A stretch of DNA of 9,751 nt from Methanobacteriota archaeon (GTDB taxonomy: Archaea > Thermoplasmatota > Poseidoniia > Poseidoniales > Thalassarchaeaceae), in contig NYXO01000001.1 of assembly GCA_002685415.1 (NCBI GenBank), positions 5,892-15,642 on the forward strand. Direction: 5' to 3'. Positions 1 to 6,851 of this stretch are shown piece by piece (the stretch's first letter is position 1; each line of letters opens with the position of its first letter). A model generated the notes under the pieces. It did no database searches, had not been told where the DNA came from, and saw only the letters and a list, made by a program, of their open reading frames with translations. The translations under genes were made by a program, and so were the position numbers.

Positions 1-1707
1 GACTTCCATTCCTATGTAGACAATACTGGTGGTTCAGTCGCTTTTTCACATGCCAGACTGTCAATTATTGACCTAGGTGGTTCTCATCAACCGATTCACA
101 GCGATCATGGTTGTGTGATGGTGGCTAATGGTGAAATTTACAATCATAAAGAAATTAAATCTGAATTACAGGATTACCCATTTCGAACAGCTGGCGATTC
201 GGAGACAATTTTAGCTTTACACAGGGCATATGCTTGGGGTTGCAAATCAGGGGATAATCCTGCTCAGAAACATGTAGAATGGGTTTCTCAATTAGACGGA
301 ATGTGGGGTTTTTCCCTTTGGGATCCCTCAGTTAATGAATTGATTCTTTGTAGAGATCCATTTGGAATTAAGCCATTAGTCAGAACTCAATTATCTGATG
401 GCACCTTACTTTTTGGTTCGGAAGTAAAGGCATTCAGGGGGCATTCTGATTTTTCACCAAAACCAGATGTTACAGCCCTTGCAGTTAGATTAGCCTACGA
501 ATATCCATTAGACCAAACTACACTATTTCTAGGCGTCACATCAGTAGGGATTGGAACTATCGAGACTTGGTCGATAGTAGAAGGTAAAGCAACCTTGACA
601 GGTGTCGCGAGATATTGGAAGCCTCAAGTTAATCCTTCAGATAATTGGAACCCATCTAACAATGCCTCTCAACTATTGTATAGCCTCACCGACTCAATCC
701 AAGACCGTCTGATGGCTGATGTGCCTGTTGGGATTGTACTTTCAGGAGGCTTAGATTCCAGTTTAATGGCCGCCTTGGCTCATGATGCAGCAGATTCTGT
801 AGGAAAACCAACACCCGAATGCTGGACTGTTGCAGATAGTGAGGATAATGTCGATTTACAAGCATCGGTTATGGTTACAGAAAATCAAGACTTAGGACAT
901 CACGTCCATATTATGGATGAAAATACGATGTGGAAGGAACTACCTAACTTTGTTTGGAATGGAGAAGATCTTGACATAACCGTCATGTTTTGGCAATCGG
1001 TTTTTCAACAAATGAAGGGGAATGTTACAGTCGCACTTTGTGGACAAGGGGCTGATGAATTACATGCTGGTTACTCTAGATATCGCAACTTATCACGTCA
1101 CTCAAAAATGATTAGTTCTAGACTTAAATTATCAGGGCAAATATCAATTTCAGACAAAGACAGAGGTCTTGGAAAGCCATGGTCGTCAGAAAGCATATCA
1201 CCAGAAGATAATTTCCCCAATCTCAGAAAAACATTAGATTTCGAACAAAATAGAGGCCAAATGTCGAATTTTCAACTTAGGCTAGGAGATAGGCATTCTA
1301 TGGCTCAGGCCATAGAAGCCAGGGTGCCTTTCCTTGGAATGAGTCATGCAAAACTTGCGAATCAATTACCGTTATCTTGGCGCTTATCTAAGAGTGATGA
1401 AAAGATGGCGCTTAGGGCTGCCGCCGATCTAACGAGTTTACCGAAAGAAATCATTAGACGACCAAAACTACCCGCTGGTACGGCAACAAGCCCAACTTTA
1501 GTTTCTGAAATAATCAACTCTTTGTCTAATCGAGCACAGGAATGGGCCACAGAATATGGCATTCTGAATAAACAATTGATGTCACAACCTGACATGGCAA
1601 TTGGATTGAGAATCTTCCATGCTATGCATCTCACCGAATCAGGATCTAGACCAAGGAAAGGTGATCTGTTGGATGTTCTAGACGACGTAGGGCCTTGGCC
1701 TCAATAA
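1..1707 (+). CDS. asnB: Asparagine synthase (glutamine-hydrolysing)-like amidotransferase, 5' truncated
   Basis: The frame is open from base 1, so the true start lies upstream; the ATG at 115 is internal because residues before it (VAFSHARLSIID) already match the family. 568 residues are visible and roughly 40 are missing, including the N-terminal catalytic Cys of the class II glutaminase domain. Seen in order: NGEIYN, the DGMWGF and RDPFGIKPL segments, FGSEVKA, then the synthetase domain with the ATP pyrophosphatase loop SGGLDSS (visible residues 248-254), GQGADELHAGYSRY and EARVPFLG near the C-terminus. Known family role: ammonia released from glutamine is transferred to a beta-aspartyl-AMP to make asparagine in the cytoplasm; close paralogues amidate other carboxylates, for example in cell-surface sugar clusters. 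One oddity is PFLG where the family usually has PFLD. The 3' end overlaps the convergent alkyltransferase gene by 7 bp. The family call is strong; the exact substrate is less certain. Confidence 0.92.
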   Translation, partial: DFHSYVDNTGGSVAFSHARLSIIDLGGSHQPIHSDHGCVMVANGEIYNHKEIKSELQDYPFRTAGDSETILALHRAYAWGCKSGDNPAQKHVEWVSQLDGMWGFSLWDPSVNELILCRDPFGIKPLVRTQLSDGTLLFGSEVKAFRGHSDFSPKPDVTALAVRLAYEYPLDQTTLFLGVTSVGIGTIETWSIVEGKATLTGVARYWKPQVNPSDNWNPSNNASQLLYSLTDSIQDRLMADVPVGIVLSGGLDSSLMAALAHDAADSVGKPTPECWTVADSEDNVDLQASVMVTENQDLGHHVHIMDENTMWKELPNFVWNGEDLDITVMFWQSVFQQMKGNVTVALCGQGADELHAGYSRYRNLSRHSKMISSRLKLSGQISISDKDRGLGKPWSSESISPEDNFPNLRKTLDFEQNRGQMSNFQLRLGDRHSMAQAIEARVPFLGMSHAKLANQLPLSWRLSKSDEKMALRAAADLTSLPKEIIRRPKLPAGTATSPTLVSEIINSLSNRAQEWATEYGILNKQLMSQPDMAIGLRIFHAMHLTESGSRPRKGDLLDVLDDVGPWPQ

Positions 1708-2186
1708 ACTAATTTTCCATTTCCGTCAAATTTTCGGCCTTCGTGAATCAATAATCGAGTTTTAGTTTTCGTTCCGCCCAGACCACTGTAATTTCCAATA
1801 ATTCCATCCCCACGAACAACTCTATGACAAGGTATGAGAATAGGCCATGGGTTCATCGCCATTACAGAACCAACTGCTCTACTTGCGCAGGGATGCCCTG
1901 CAGATTCCGCTAGTTCAGCGTAAGTTATCGTTTCACCAATTGTCGTATTATCTCTCAAATGCATGAGTATATTTCTCTGAAATTTAGTCAATGTTTTATC
2001 GTCTATACATGGCAATTCTACGGTGACTCCTTCAAAATAACTAGTAATCCATTTCCTAGTAGTTTCAATAGTTGCATCTTCAGGATTCTTCCTAACCACT
2101 TCCCCCCAGCCAATCTTCACCAAACCATCTCGATTTGATTCGAAGTTAATTGGACCTAAGGGTGAAGGAAACCAGTCTTGAGCCAC
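1701..2186 (-). CDS. ogt: Methylated-DNA--protein-cysteine S-methyltransferase (O6-alkylguanine-DNA alkyltransferase)
   Basis: This 161-aa protein is of the usual size for a single-domain Ogt/AGT. It repairs O6-methylguanine by irreversible transfer of the alkyl group to its own cysteine. The active-site motif PCHRVV is at residues 119-124 with nucleophile Cys120, preceded by the conserved Asn112. The DNA-binding helix-turn-helix region is at about 68-110, with Tyr89 and a likely arginine finger at Arg103 (SRAVG). After the active site comes the usual GNYSGLGGTKTK segment. The start is GTG at 2186; no Shine-Dalgarno site is visible and no better start lies upstream, and family homology (SPLGPI) begins within eight residues, so I keep it. 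It sits 8 bp after the preceding gene and ends the - strand block. It is probably a passenger in the electron-transport operon, since no functional link is apparent. Confidence 0.93.
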   Translation of the reverse strand: MAQDWFPSPLGPINFESNRDGLVKIGWGEVVRKNPEDATIETTRKWITSYFEGVTVELPCIDDKTLTKFQRNILMHLRDNTTIGETITYAELAESAGHPCASRAVGSVMAMNPWPILIPCHRVVRGDGIIGNYSGLGGTKTKTRLLIHEGRKFDGNGKLVY

Positions 2187-2194
2187 GCTAATTG

Positions 2195-2554
2195 CTATTG
2201 TTTTGAGTCCTTTAGATTATCGTCTGACTCATTCCACCATTGTTCTGACTTTACATCCCCTTCAGGGGTTCCATCAGGATTATTCTCTAGGCCTTCTTGA
2301 ATCGCTTCCATCCCTACTATCTCATAATTTGAGGGAAAAAGGGCTACAATAACACCTGCAACAATTGCTCCTAATCCCCAATAACCCTGTTGTTGAACTA
2401 CAATTAATTCTAGCCCTATGGCACAAAGCAGCAAGCCTCCTAAATTTGAGATCCAAACTAAATTCTTGAACGTGGACAGAGAAACACCAGTTGAATTCTC
2501 GGTTCTCTTCGGACCAAATTCTGCACCAAATCTCACGGGGTCTTCCTTAGCCAT
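2195..2554 (-). CDS. Small 2-TM membrane protein of unknown function
   Basis: This 119-aa protein is not recognised. Two hydrophobic segments (about residues 31-53 and 57-74) are joined by a short Gln-rich turn (VVQQQGYWG), giving a hairpin with both ends on the same side. The N-terminus carries Lys and Arg (KRTEN, FKN), suggesting it is cytoplasmic. The C-terminal 45 residues are acidic and Trp-containing (EQWWNESDD), probably disordered. The ATG at 2554 is well supported: AGGTGA lies 4 nt upstream and contains the TGA stop of the ferredoxin gene, so the two are likely translationally coupled. Its position after the ferredoxin in the cytochrome block makes it a possible accessory or assembly factor, but nothing in the sequence shows this. 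Confidence 0.75.
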   Translation of the reverse strand: MAKEDPVRFGAEFGPKRTENSTGVSLSTFKNLVWISNLGGLLLCAIGLELIVVQQQGYWGLGAIVAGVIVALFPSNYEIVGMEAIQEGLENNPDGTPEGDVKSEQWWNESDDNLKDSKQ

Positions 2555-2558
2555 TTAA

Positions 2559-2564
2559 TCACCT
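2559..2564 (-). promoter_or_regulatory. Ribosome binding site of the distal 2-TM gene, overlapping the ferredoxin stop
   Basis: AGGTGA contains the ferredoxin TGA and lies 4 nt from ATG 2554, a stop/ribosome-site overlap similar to the one before the b6-like gene. Confidence 0.6.
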
Positions 2565-2891
2565 ATCTATCATTATGATTGCATCAGTAGGGCAAGCGAG
2601 AACACATAATTTGCACCCTGTACATGGGTCTCTCAGGACCCTTGCCTTACGATTAACATCAACGTCCATTATTGGACTTGCTAATGGAGTGTCATATAGT
2701 TCAATGGCATCATCATCACAAACGATTGTGCATTGATCGCATCCAATGCATAATTCTTCCTTTACCCAGGCAACTGCATCCTCGCCACCCTTTAGCTTAG
2801 CCCGTTCCTCAGCACGCATTGCATTCATCATAATGCGTATGCGCTTTTGTTCCCGAGCCCTACGGGCCGCTAGGTCTAGTCCGCCTGTCAT
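2559..2891 (-). CDS. Ferredoxin with two [4Fe-4S] clusters
   Basis: Start chosen at ATG 2891 (110 aa). The same frame extends to 2984, but those 31 extra residues would overlap the preceding gene and look non-coding. Cluster motif 1 is CIGCDQCTIVC (Cys 48, 51, 54, 58) and motif 2 is CTGCKLCVLACP (Cys 90, 93, 96, 100), the arrangement of bacterial-type 2[4Fe-4S] ferredoxins. The first motif lacks the Pro that normally follows the fourth Cys (CDDDAI), a position known to influence cluster environment. A basic, helix-prone N-terminal stretch of about 40 residues (AARRAREQKRIRI, RAEERAKLK) precedes the clusters and could dock on a partner. Role: cytoplasmic one-electron carrier. It lies downstream of the cytochrome b-HdrD fusion, so it is a candidate electron partner of that protein (inference). 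The ribosome site is weak. Confidence 0.88.
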   Translation of the reverse strand: MTGGLDLAARRAREQKRIRIMMNAMRAEERAKLKGGEDAVAWVKEELCIGCDQCTIVCDDDAIELYDTPLASPIMDVDVNRKARVLRDPCTGCKLCVLACPTDAIIMIDR

Positions 2892-2929
2892 TCTAGTCCA
2901 TGCTACCTGCCTTGACTTATCAAAACATG

Positions 2930-3187
2930 TTAAGCGAAAAAGGTCAGCCAAAGTGGATGTATAGAAATGAGAAGAGCGACACAAAATCCTACCAATGTTC
3001 CCTTCGCCATATTGGGTCTTCTATATCCAAGAGCGATTAAAATCAAGAAGAATCCAATGATTAAATCACAAACCATACCTATCCAGGCGGCCTTCCATGA
3101 CAGACTTATTGCTACTGTTAGTGTGGCTAATGGTCCTATCATGAATCCAAAGACCCAATCACTGTCAACCGTAGTCAACCCTCTCAC
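2930..3187 (-). CDS. Small 3-TM membrane protein of unknown function
   Basis: This 85-aa, almost wholly hydrophobic protein has three predicted membrane helices, at about residues 10-30, 33-54 and 62-83, with an Arg-containing loop (YRRPNMAKG) between helices 2 and 3. The start is GTG at 3187, only 2 bp after the stop of the cytochrome b-HdrD fusion, with a poor AAGTAGG ribosome site nearly touching it. Translation probably depends on coupling to the upstream gene. The next in-frame ATG would remove most of helix 1. No family is recognised. Its position directly after the fusion gene, and its size, resemble the small peripheral subunits that often accompany cytochrome b complexes, but this is only context. 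Confidence 0.68.
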   Translation of the reverse strand: MRGLTTVDSDWVFGFMIGPLATLTVAISLSWKAAWIGMVCDLIIGFFLILIALGYRRPNMAKGTLVGFCVALLISIHPLWLTFFA

Positions 3188-3189
3188 GC

Positions 3190-5958
3190 CTACTTCTTTG
3201 CTTCGATTTGTCTAGCAAGGAAGGACACCACATCGAGAATTTCGAAGTCATGTCGAGGATCGCCCTCGAACTTTAGACATTCAAAGTGGCTGACGCATTT
3301 TGGACAACTGGTAAGCATGATTTCAGCACCAGTTGCTTTCACTTCGTCGAATCTTTGTAGTCTTAGAGCGCGACTGTTTTCGTTACAGGACATCATACTG
3401 GATACACCACAGCATAGAGCATCCTCGCCAGTGTGCTCCATCTCCACTAGTTCTACTCCATCAACTGCCTTTACCAGGTTTCTAGGTTCCTCATAGATAT
3501 TCATCTGTCTACCGAGGCGACAAGGGTCGTGATATGTGACTGTAACATCTTCGGAAGTTGCTAAATCCATTTCGAATCCATTTTCGATTAGGTATTCTGT
3601 GGTGTGCATGACCTTCATTTCATCTAGTTCGTAATCCATAGCAAAGGTGCGGAAACACTCTGCACAAGAAGTAACCAATGTGTCTATTCCACTTTCTCCA
3701 AGCTTCTTCTGGTTGTATGCCTTAAGCTTCTCGAAAACCTCGGTCATACCTTGCCACTTTTGGTCGTGACCACAGCACTTGAGGAAATCTCTACCTAGGT
3801 AGGTCACGTCCTTACCCATCTCTTCGAAGATAGTGAAAGCAGCAGAAGTAGTCTCACCAAGGTTCATTTCTCCCTCATTTACATGACTAAATATCATTTC
3901 TTGATCGATATAGTCTACACATCCAGGATAGTATCCAACGCTTGAATCTATAGGATATTCTTCAACTGGTATAAATTCGACATCAGCATCTTCCTCTGCT
4001 TCTGCAGCCAATACTGCTTGAAGGACTGTGTGAGGTATTTCAGCTGCAGGAGGCCCGCCAACGATTAGGTTACGTCGAATATCTACGTATGAGTCATAGT
4101 CTACTAATTGAGGACAAGCGTTTGTACAGGCTGTACACGTAAGGCAGGAATACAGCGGAACACCGTCGTCCTCATTGTTCCAAGTGTTGTAGATGATGTT
4201 CAGTTTATCACCACCGTTGAACAATCTAACAGGGCATGCGTCGTCGCATAAATCACAGCCGTAACACTTGTTCATTTCCCATTCGTATCCTCTAGCCATG
4301 CTTCGCATGAGGAAGAATACTATGGCACCAACACCTAAACATGGAACGAATATAGAATATGTAAGTTTAGCATCCAAACTCTTTGGATTCTTCTCAAATG
4401 TTGGATTTTCCAAAGTCATTGCAGACAACTCTGAGCCTGCTGGGAGGTCTGCTCTGTTTACTGCAGCACCATTATCATCGAGTAGAAGTGGCTGGAAAGC
4501 AGTAGCGGAGTAGTCCGTGATCATGCTGACTGATTCGTTAACACCGCTTGATGTTACTTGGTAATCCAGTAGATAAGTACCCGGGGCTAGTTTTAGTGTC
4601 GTACTGTCACAAGAGCCGTCTGTAGACCATAGGATGTTTCCGGCATCGTTTGAGAGTGTCAATTCTTGGGTATGAGTACCTGCACCCCTTGTAGTGGTCC
4701 GGAAGTTACAACCCACATCGACAAAAACAGATGACAATCCTAAATCCTCAATCTCGATTACATCACTCCATGATTTACTGATACTACTTCCATCACTTGT
4801 TCCAATATATTCATCCGATTCGCCGCCTGAGTTCTTCCCATCAAACGAGTGATCGTTGAATCCTTCGAAATCAATAATCAGGCGTTGAGTTGGTTGATAT
4901 ATGCCCCAATTAGACCAATGTACTGCGGGGATAACGCACCATTTTTCGGGGTCATAACTTTCATCCAAAGTATCCCAAACTCCCAGGTCTGATGATTCAG
5001 AGAAAGTCAGACATTCATCTTCCCAATCCCCCCAATCATCTCCCTTTCCATAATACACTAGAGTGTCCGATGGTTGTCCACGCATGGTTTCCAATTCTTC
5101 GATATCATCCATTGCTCCTAGACCGCCATAGTCCCAAAATCCACCTTCGTAAATCGGCCAGGTTACAGCGGAAATTAGCACTGCAAGGATTAGAGAACCA
5201 ACTGCAACTTGCTTGCCCATAGAGGGCGTCAATCTAGCTCCAATTGAATTGACTAGGAACCATCTGATACAGAAGAATAGTACTGCGAAGATGAATATTC
5301 CAGTCAGAATCCATGGGACTGCGTTGAATACTTCTGCAGTCCAAGGAGCCTGTCTACCACAATCGAAAATATGTTTCGAGTTCGCCCAACAATAATCCGT
5401 TCTATCTTTGGCATAAAGTTCGAGGAAGATATTGATGGAATATACTGAGATAAACCAAACGTGCGCCAGATAGACTGCTCCTGCAGTAGCAAACCATGGG
5501 TCTTCAACACCTCTCTTTTCACGGCCAGGTAGGAAAGGGGGTAGTGCTAGAATACCTACTGGGATTCCAGTTAGTGCAGCACCCCACCATGCTGCGTTCC
5601 ATGAGATTACTGGTGAACCTAGGAACTCTCCAATAGGCCCTGCTGGAATGACGAATTGAGGTAGGTATTCTCCCCACCGCAAATAACCGTAGGAAAATAG
5701 AACGTACCAATCTGGGAAAACGAACCCAGCTTGTGCAAATGGGTCGGCAGCGCTGTGTAGTGGGGGTGGAATTAGCCAACAATAGAAACACAATACCATC
5801 AACATAGAAGCGAAAATGATTGAGTCTCGCAATACTTCAGTAGGCCAAAACGCATGGCCCATATGTACTCGACGTCGCTCTTGTTCGGATTCCAAAAGAC
5901 TACTTTTTTCTTGGACATAAGTATCTGCTATGCGCCCAAATCTATCGATCATTCCCAT
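3190..5958 (-). CDS. Fusion: cytochrome b C-terminal half (subunit IV-like), ectodomain and HdrD-like CCG iron-sulfur module
   Basis: The start is taken as ATG 5958 (922 aa), 7 nt after GGAGGG; the frame extends to a TTG at 5973, but that TTG overlaps the ribosome site. Residues 1-35 are cytoplasmic. Five membrane helices follow at about 43-64, 123-143, 155-181, 210-237 and 251-270. PDWY at 82-85 stands for the PEWY quinol-oxidation motif in the loop after helix 1. Residues 271-531 form an acidic ectodomain with four Cys (316, 341, 417, 450) and beta-rich stretches, followed by helix 6 (about 532-551). The C-terminus carries ferredoxin motifs at Cys 565/568/571/575 and 605/608/611/615. Two CCG domains follow: Cys680, CCG 728-730, CAEC 765-768; then Cys813, CCG 849-851, CPKC 885-888. 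This matches HdrD/GlpC architecture (HdrC plus HdrB). Topology places PDWY outside and the Fe-S module inside. Known relatives pass electrons between quinones or phenazines and thiols, ferredoxin or flavoproteins. The substrate here is unknown. Confidence 0.9.
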   Translation of the reverse strand: MGMIDRFGRIADTYVQEKSSLLESEQERRRVHMGHAFWPTEVLRDSIIFASMLMVLCFYCWLIPPPLHSAADPFAQAGFVFPDWYVLFSYGYLRWGEYLPQFVIPAGPIGEFLGSPVISWNAAWWGAALTGIPVGILALPPFLPGREKRGVEDPWFATAGAVYLAHVWFISVYSINIFLELYAKDRTDYCWANSKHIFDCGRQAPWTAEVFNAVPWILTGIFIFAVLFFCIRWFLVNSIGARLTPSMGKQVAVGSLILAVLISAVTWPIYEGGFWDYGGLGAMDDIEELETMRGQPSDTLVYYGKGDDWGDWEDECLTFSESSDLGVWDTLDESYDPEKWCVIPAVHWSNWGIYQPTQRLIIDFEGFNDHSFDGKNSGGESDEYIGTSDGSSISKSWSDVIEIEDLGLSSVFVDVGCNFRTTTRGAGTHTQELTLSNDAGNILWSTDGSCDSTTLKLAPGTYLLDYQVTSSGVNESVSMITDYSATAFQPLLLDDNGAAVNRADLPAGSELSAMTLENPTFEKNPKSLDAKLTYSIFVPCLGVGAIVFFLMRSMARGYEWEMNKCYGCDLCDDACPVRLFNGGDKLNIIYNTWNNEDDGVPLYSCLTCTACTNACPQLVDYDSYVDIRRNLIVGGPPAAEIPHTVLQAVLAAEAEEDADVEFIPVEEYPIDSSVGYYPGCVDYIDQEMIFSHVNEGEMNLGETTSAAFTIFEEMGKDVTYLGRDFLKCCGHDQKWQGMTEVFEKLKAYNQKKLGESGIDTLVTSCAECFRTFAMDYELDEMKVMHTTEYLIENGFEMDLATSEDVTVTYHDPCRLGRQMNIYEEPRNLVKAVDGVELVEMEHTGEDALCCGVSSMMSCNENSRALRLQRFDEVKATGAEIMLTSCPKCVSHFECLKFEGDPRHDFEILDVVSFLARQIEAKK

Positions 5959-5965
5959 GTCAAAA

Positions 5966-5971
5966 CCCTCC
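5966..5971 (-). promoter_or_regulatory. Ribosome binding site that decides the start of the fusion gene
   Basis: GGAGGG lies directly after the TTG/TGA junction with the b6-like gene and 7 nt before ATG 5958. It includes the last base of the upstream in-frame TTG (5973), making TTG initiation unlikely. Confidence 0.75.
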
Positions 5972-5973
5972 AA

Positions 5974-6840
5974 TCAATGTGGCTCCGCAATTCCTTGCAC
6001 CCAGACTATGAATAAGTGAGCTAGAATCAGCGTAGTTACAACTACTGGCAAAATGAACACATGCAGGAAGTACATTCGTGTTACAGTTTGACCCGAAAGA
6101 GATGTACCAGCAAACATTGCGGTAGCAATCCATCCTCCAATCAAAGGAGTTGAGTTAGCCATGTTGATTCCAATTGTTGCTGCTCCGAAGGCTAAGCTAT
6201 CCCAAGGTAGTAGATATCCTGAGTATCCGAAGAAGATAGTGAAGAACATCAAAGCCACACCGATTAGCCAGTTCAACTCTCGAGGGTTTCTGTATGCTCC
6301 AGTGAAGTACACCCTGCACATGTGCAGGAAGACTGCTGCAACCATGAAGTGTGTAGTCCAATGGTGGATGGATCGAATGATGTAACCAAATGGCAATTGA
6401 GTCATAATGAACTCCATTGAGGAATAAGCAGGAGTAGGGTCTCCTTCTCCTCCTGGCACATAGTATAGTCCTAGAATTGAACCGGTAATTACGAGAATTA
6501 CGAAGGCAAGGAAGGAGATTCCACCCAAACAGTATAGTGGGTACCAGTACCAAATAATTCGTAGTTTGTATTTTTCAGCATGTGTGAGAGGCATTTGTCT
6601 GTGGACGCTGTAGTAGGCATCTCTACTCATCCCCCAATAATCTTGAATTCTGAATCTGGTGTCAAGCCATGAAAAAGCCCAGAGGAATGTTTTCTCAGCG
6701 AGACCCATACTTCCAGCACTGGTTTCAACAGCCCTCAGAATATCCTTTCTTGGCATATCGTCCCGCTCCTTTCTGAGTGTGAACGCGACGAGCACGACAA
6801 TGAGTGCGATGAATAACCATAAAAACCAAAATTGTAACAT
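5974..6840 (-). CDS. petB: Cytochrome b6-like subunit of a Rieske/cytochrome b complex
   Basis: This 288-aa protein begins with an extra membrane helix (residues 3-21) and a charged cytoplasmic stretch (22-95), then a four-helix cytochrome b core. Heme ligands: His159 and His173 (14 apart) in helix B, and His260 and His275 (15 apart) in helix D; the 15-residue spacing is the b6 type, whereas mitochondrial-type cytochrome b has 14. Other b6-like segments are IRSIHHWT, YFTGAYRNPRELNW, GYSGYLLPWD and VQGIAEP. Cys104 in YCLGG aligns with the b6 cysteine that binds heme c_i/c_n. The protein covers only the N-terminal half of cytochrome b; the rest is the next gene, as in the petB/petD split. The ATG is supported by GAGGTG, which overlaps the Rieske stop codon, 5 nt upstream. 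It conducts electrons across the membrane from the outer quinol site to the inner side. Confidence 0.95.
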   Translation of the reverse strand: MLQFWFLWLFIALIVVLVAFTLRKERDDMPRKDILRAVETSAGSMGLAEKTFLWAFSWLDTRFRIQDYWGMSRDAYYSVHRQMPLTHAEKYKLRIIWYWYPLYCLGGISFLAFVILVITGSILGLYYVPGGEGDPTPAYSSMEFIMTQLPFGYIIRSIHHWTTHFMVAAVFLHMCRVYFTGAYRNPRELNWLIGVALMFFTIFFGYSGYLLPWDSLAFGAATIGINMANSTPLIGGWIATAMFAGTSLSGQTVTRMYFLHVFILPVVVTTLILAHLFIVWVQGIAEPH

Positions 6841-6845
6841 TTTTT

Positions 6846-6851
6846 CACCTC
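6846..6851 (-). promoter_or_regulatory. Ribosome binding site of the cytochrome b6-like gene, overlapping the Rieske stop
   Basis: GAGGTG begins on the second base of the Rieske TGA stop and lies 5 nt from ATG 6840. A ribosome terminating on the Rieske gene would sit on the site used for the b6-like gene. Confidence 0.7.

Noticed and set aside
1362..1634. 90-codon - strand frame inside the amidotransferase gene
   Set aside because: It is antisense to the conserved synthetase domain, with no ribosome site or domain.
1708..1740. T-rich terminator after the amidotransferase gene
   Set aside because: Only two runs of four T occur and they lie within the convergent coding sequence; too weak to call.
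2892..2984. 31-residue N-terminal extension of the ferredoxin
   Set aside because: It overlaps the upstream 3-TM gene, has no domain character, and ATG 2891 gives a normal ferredoxin length.
6197..6553. 118-codon - strand frame inside the b6-like gene
   Set aside because: It is an alternate frame of a gene whose heme ligands are read in the main frame.
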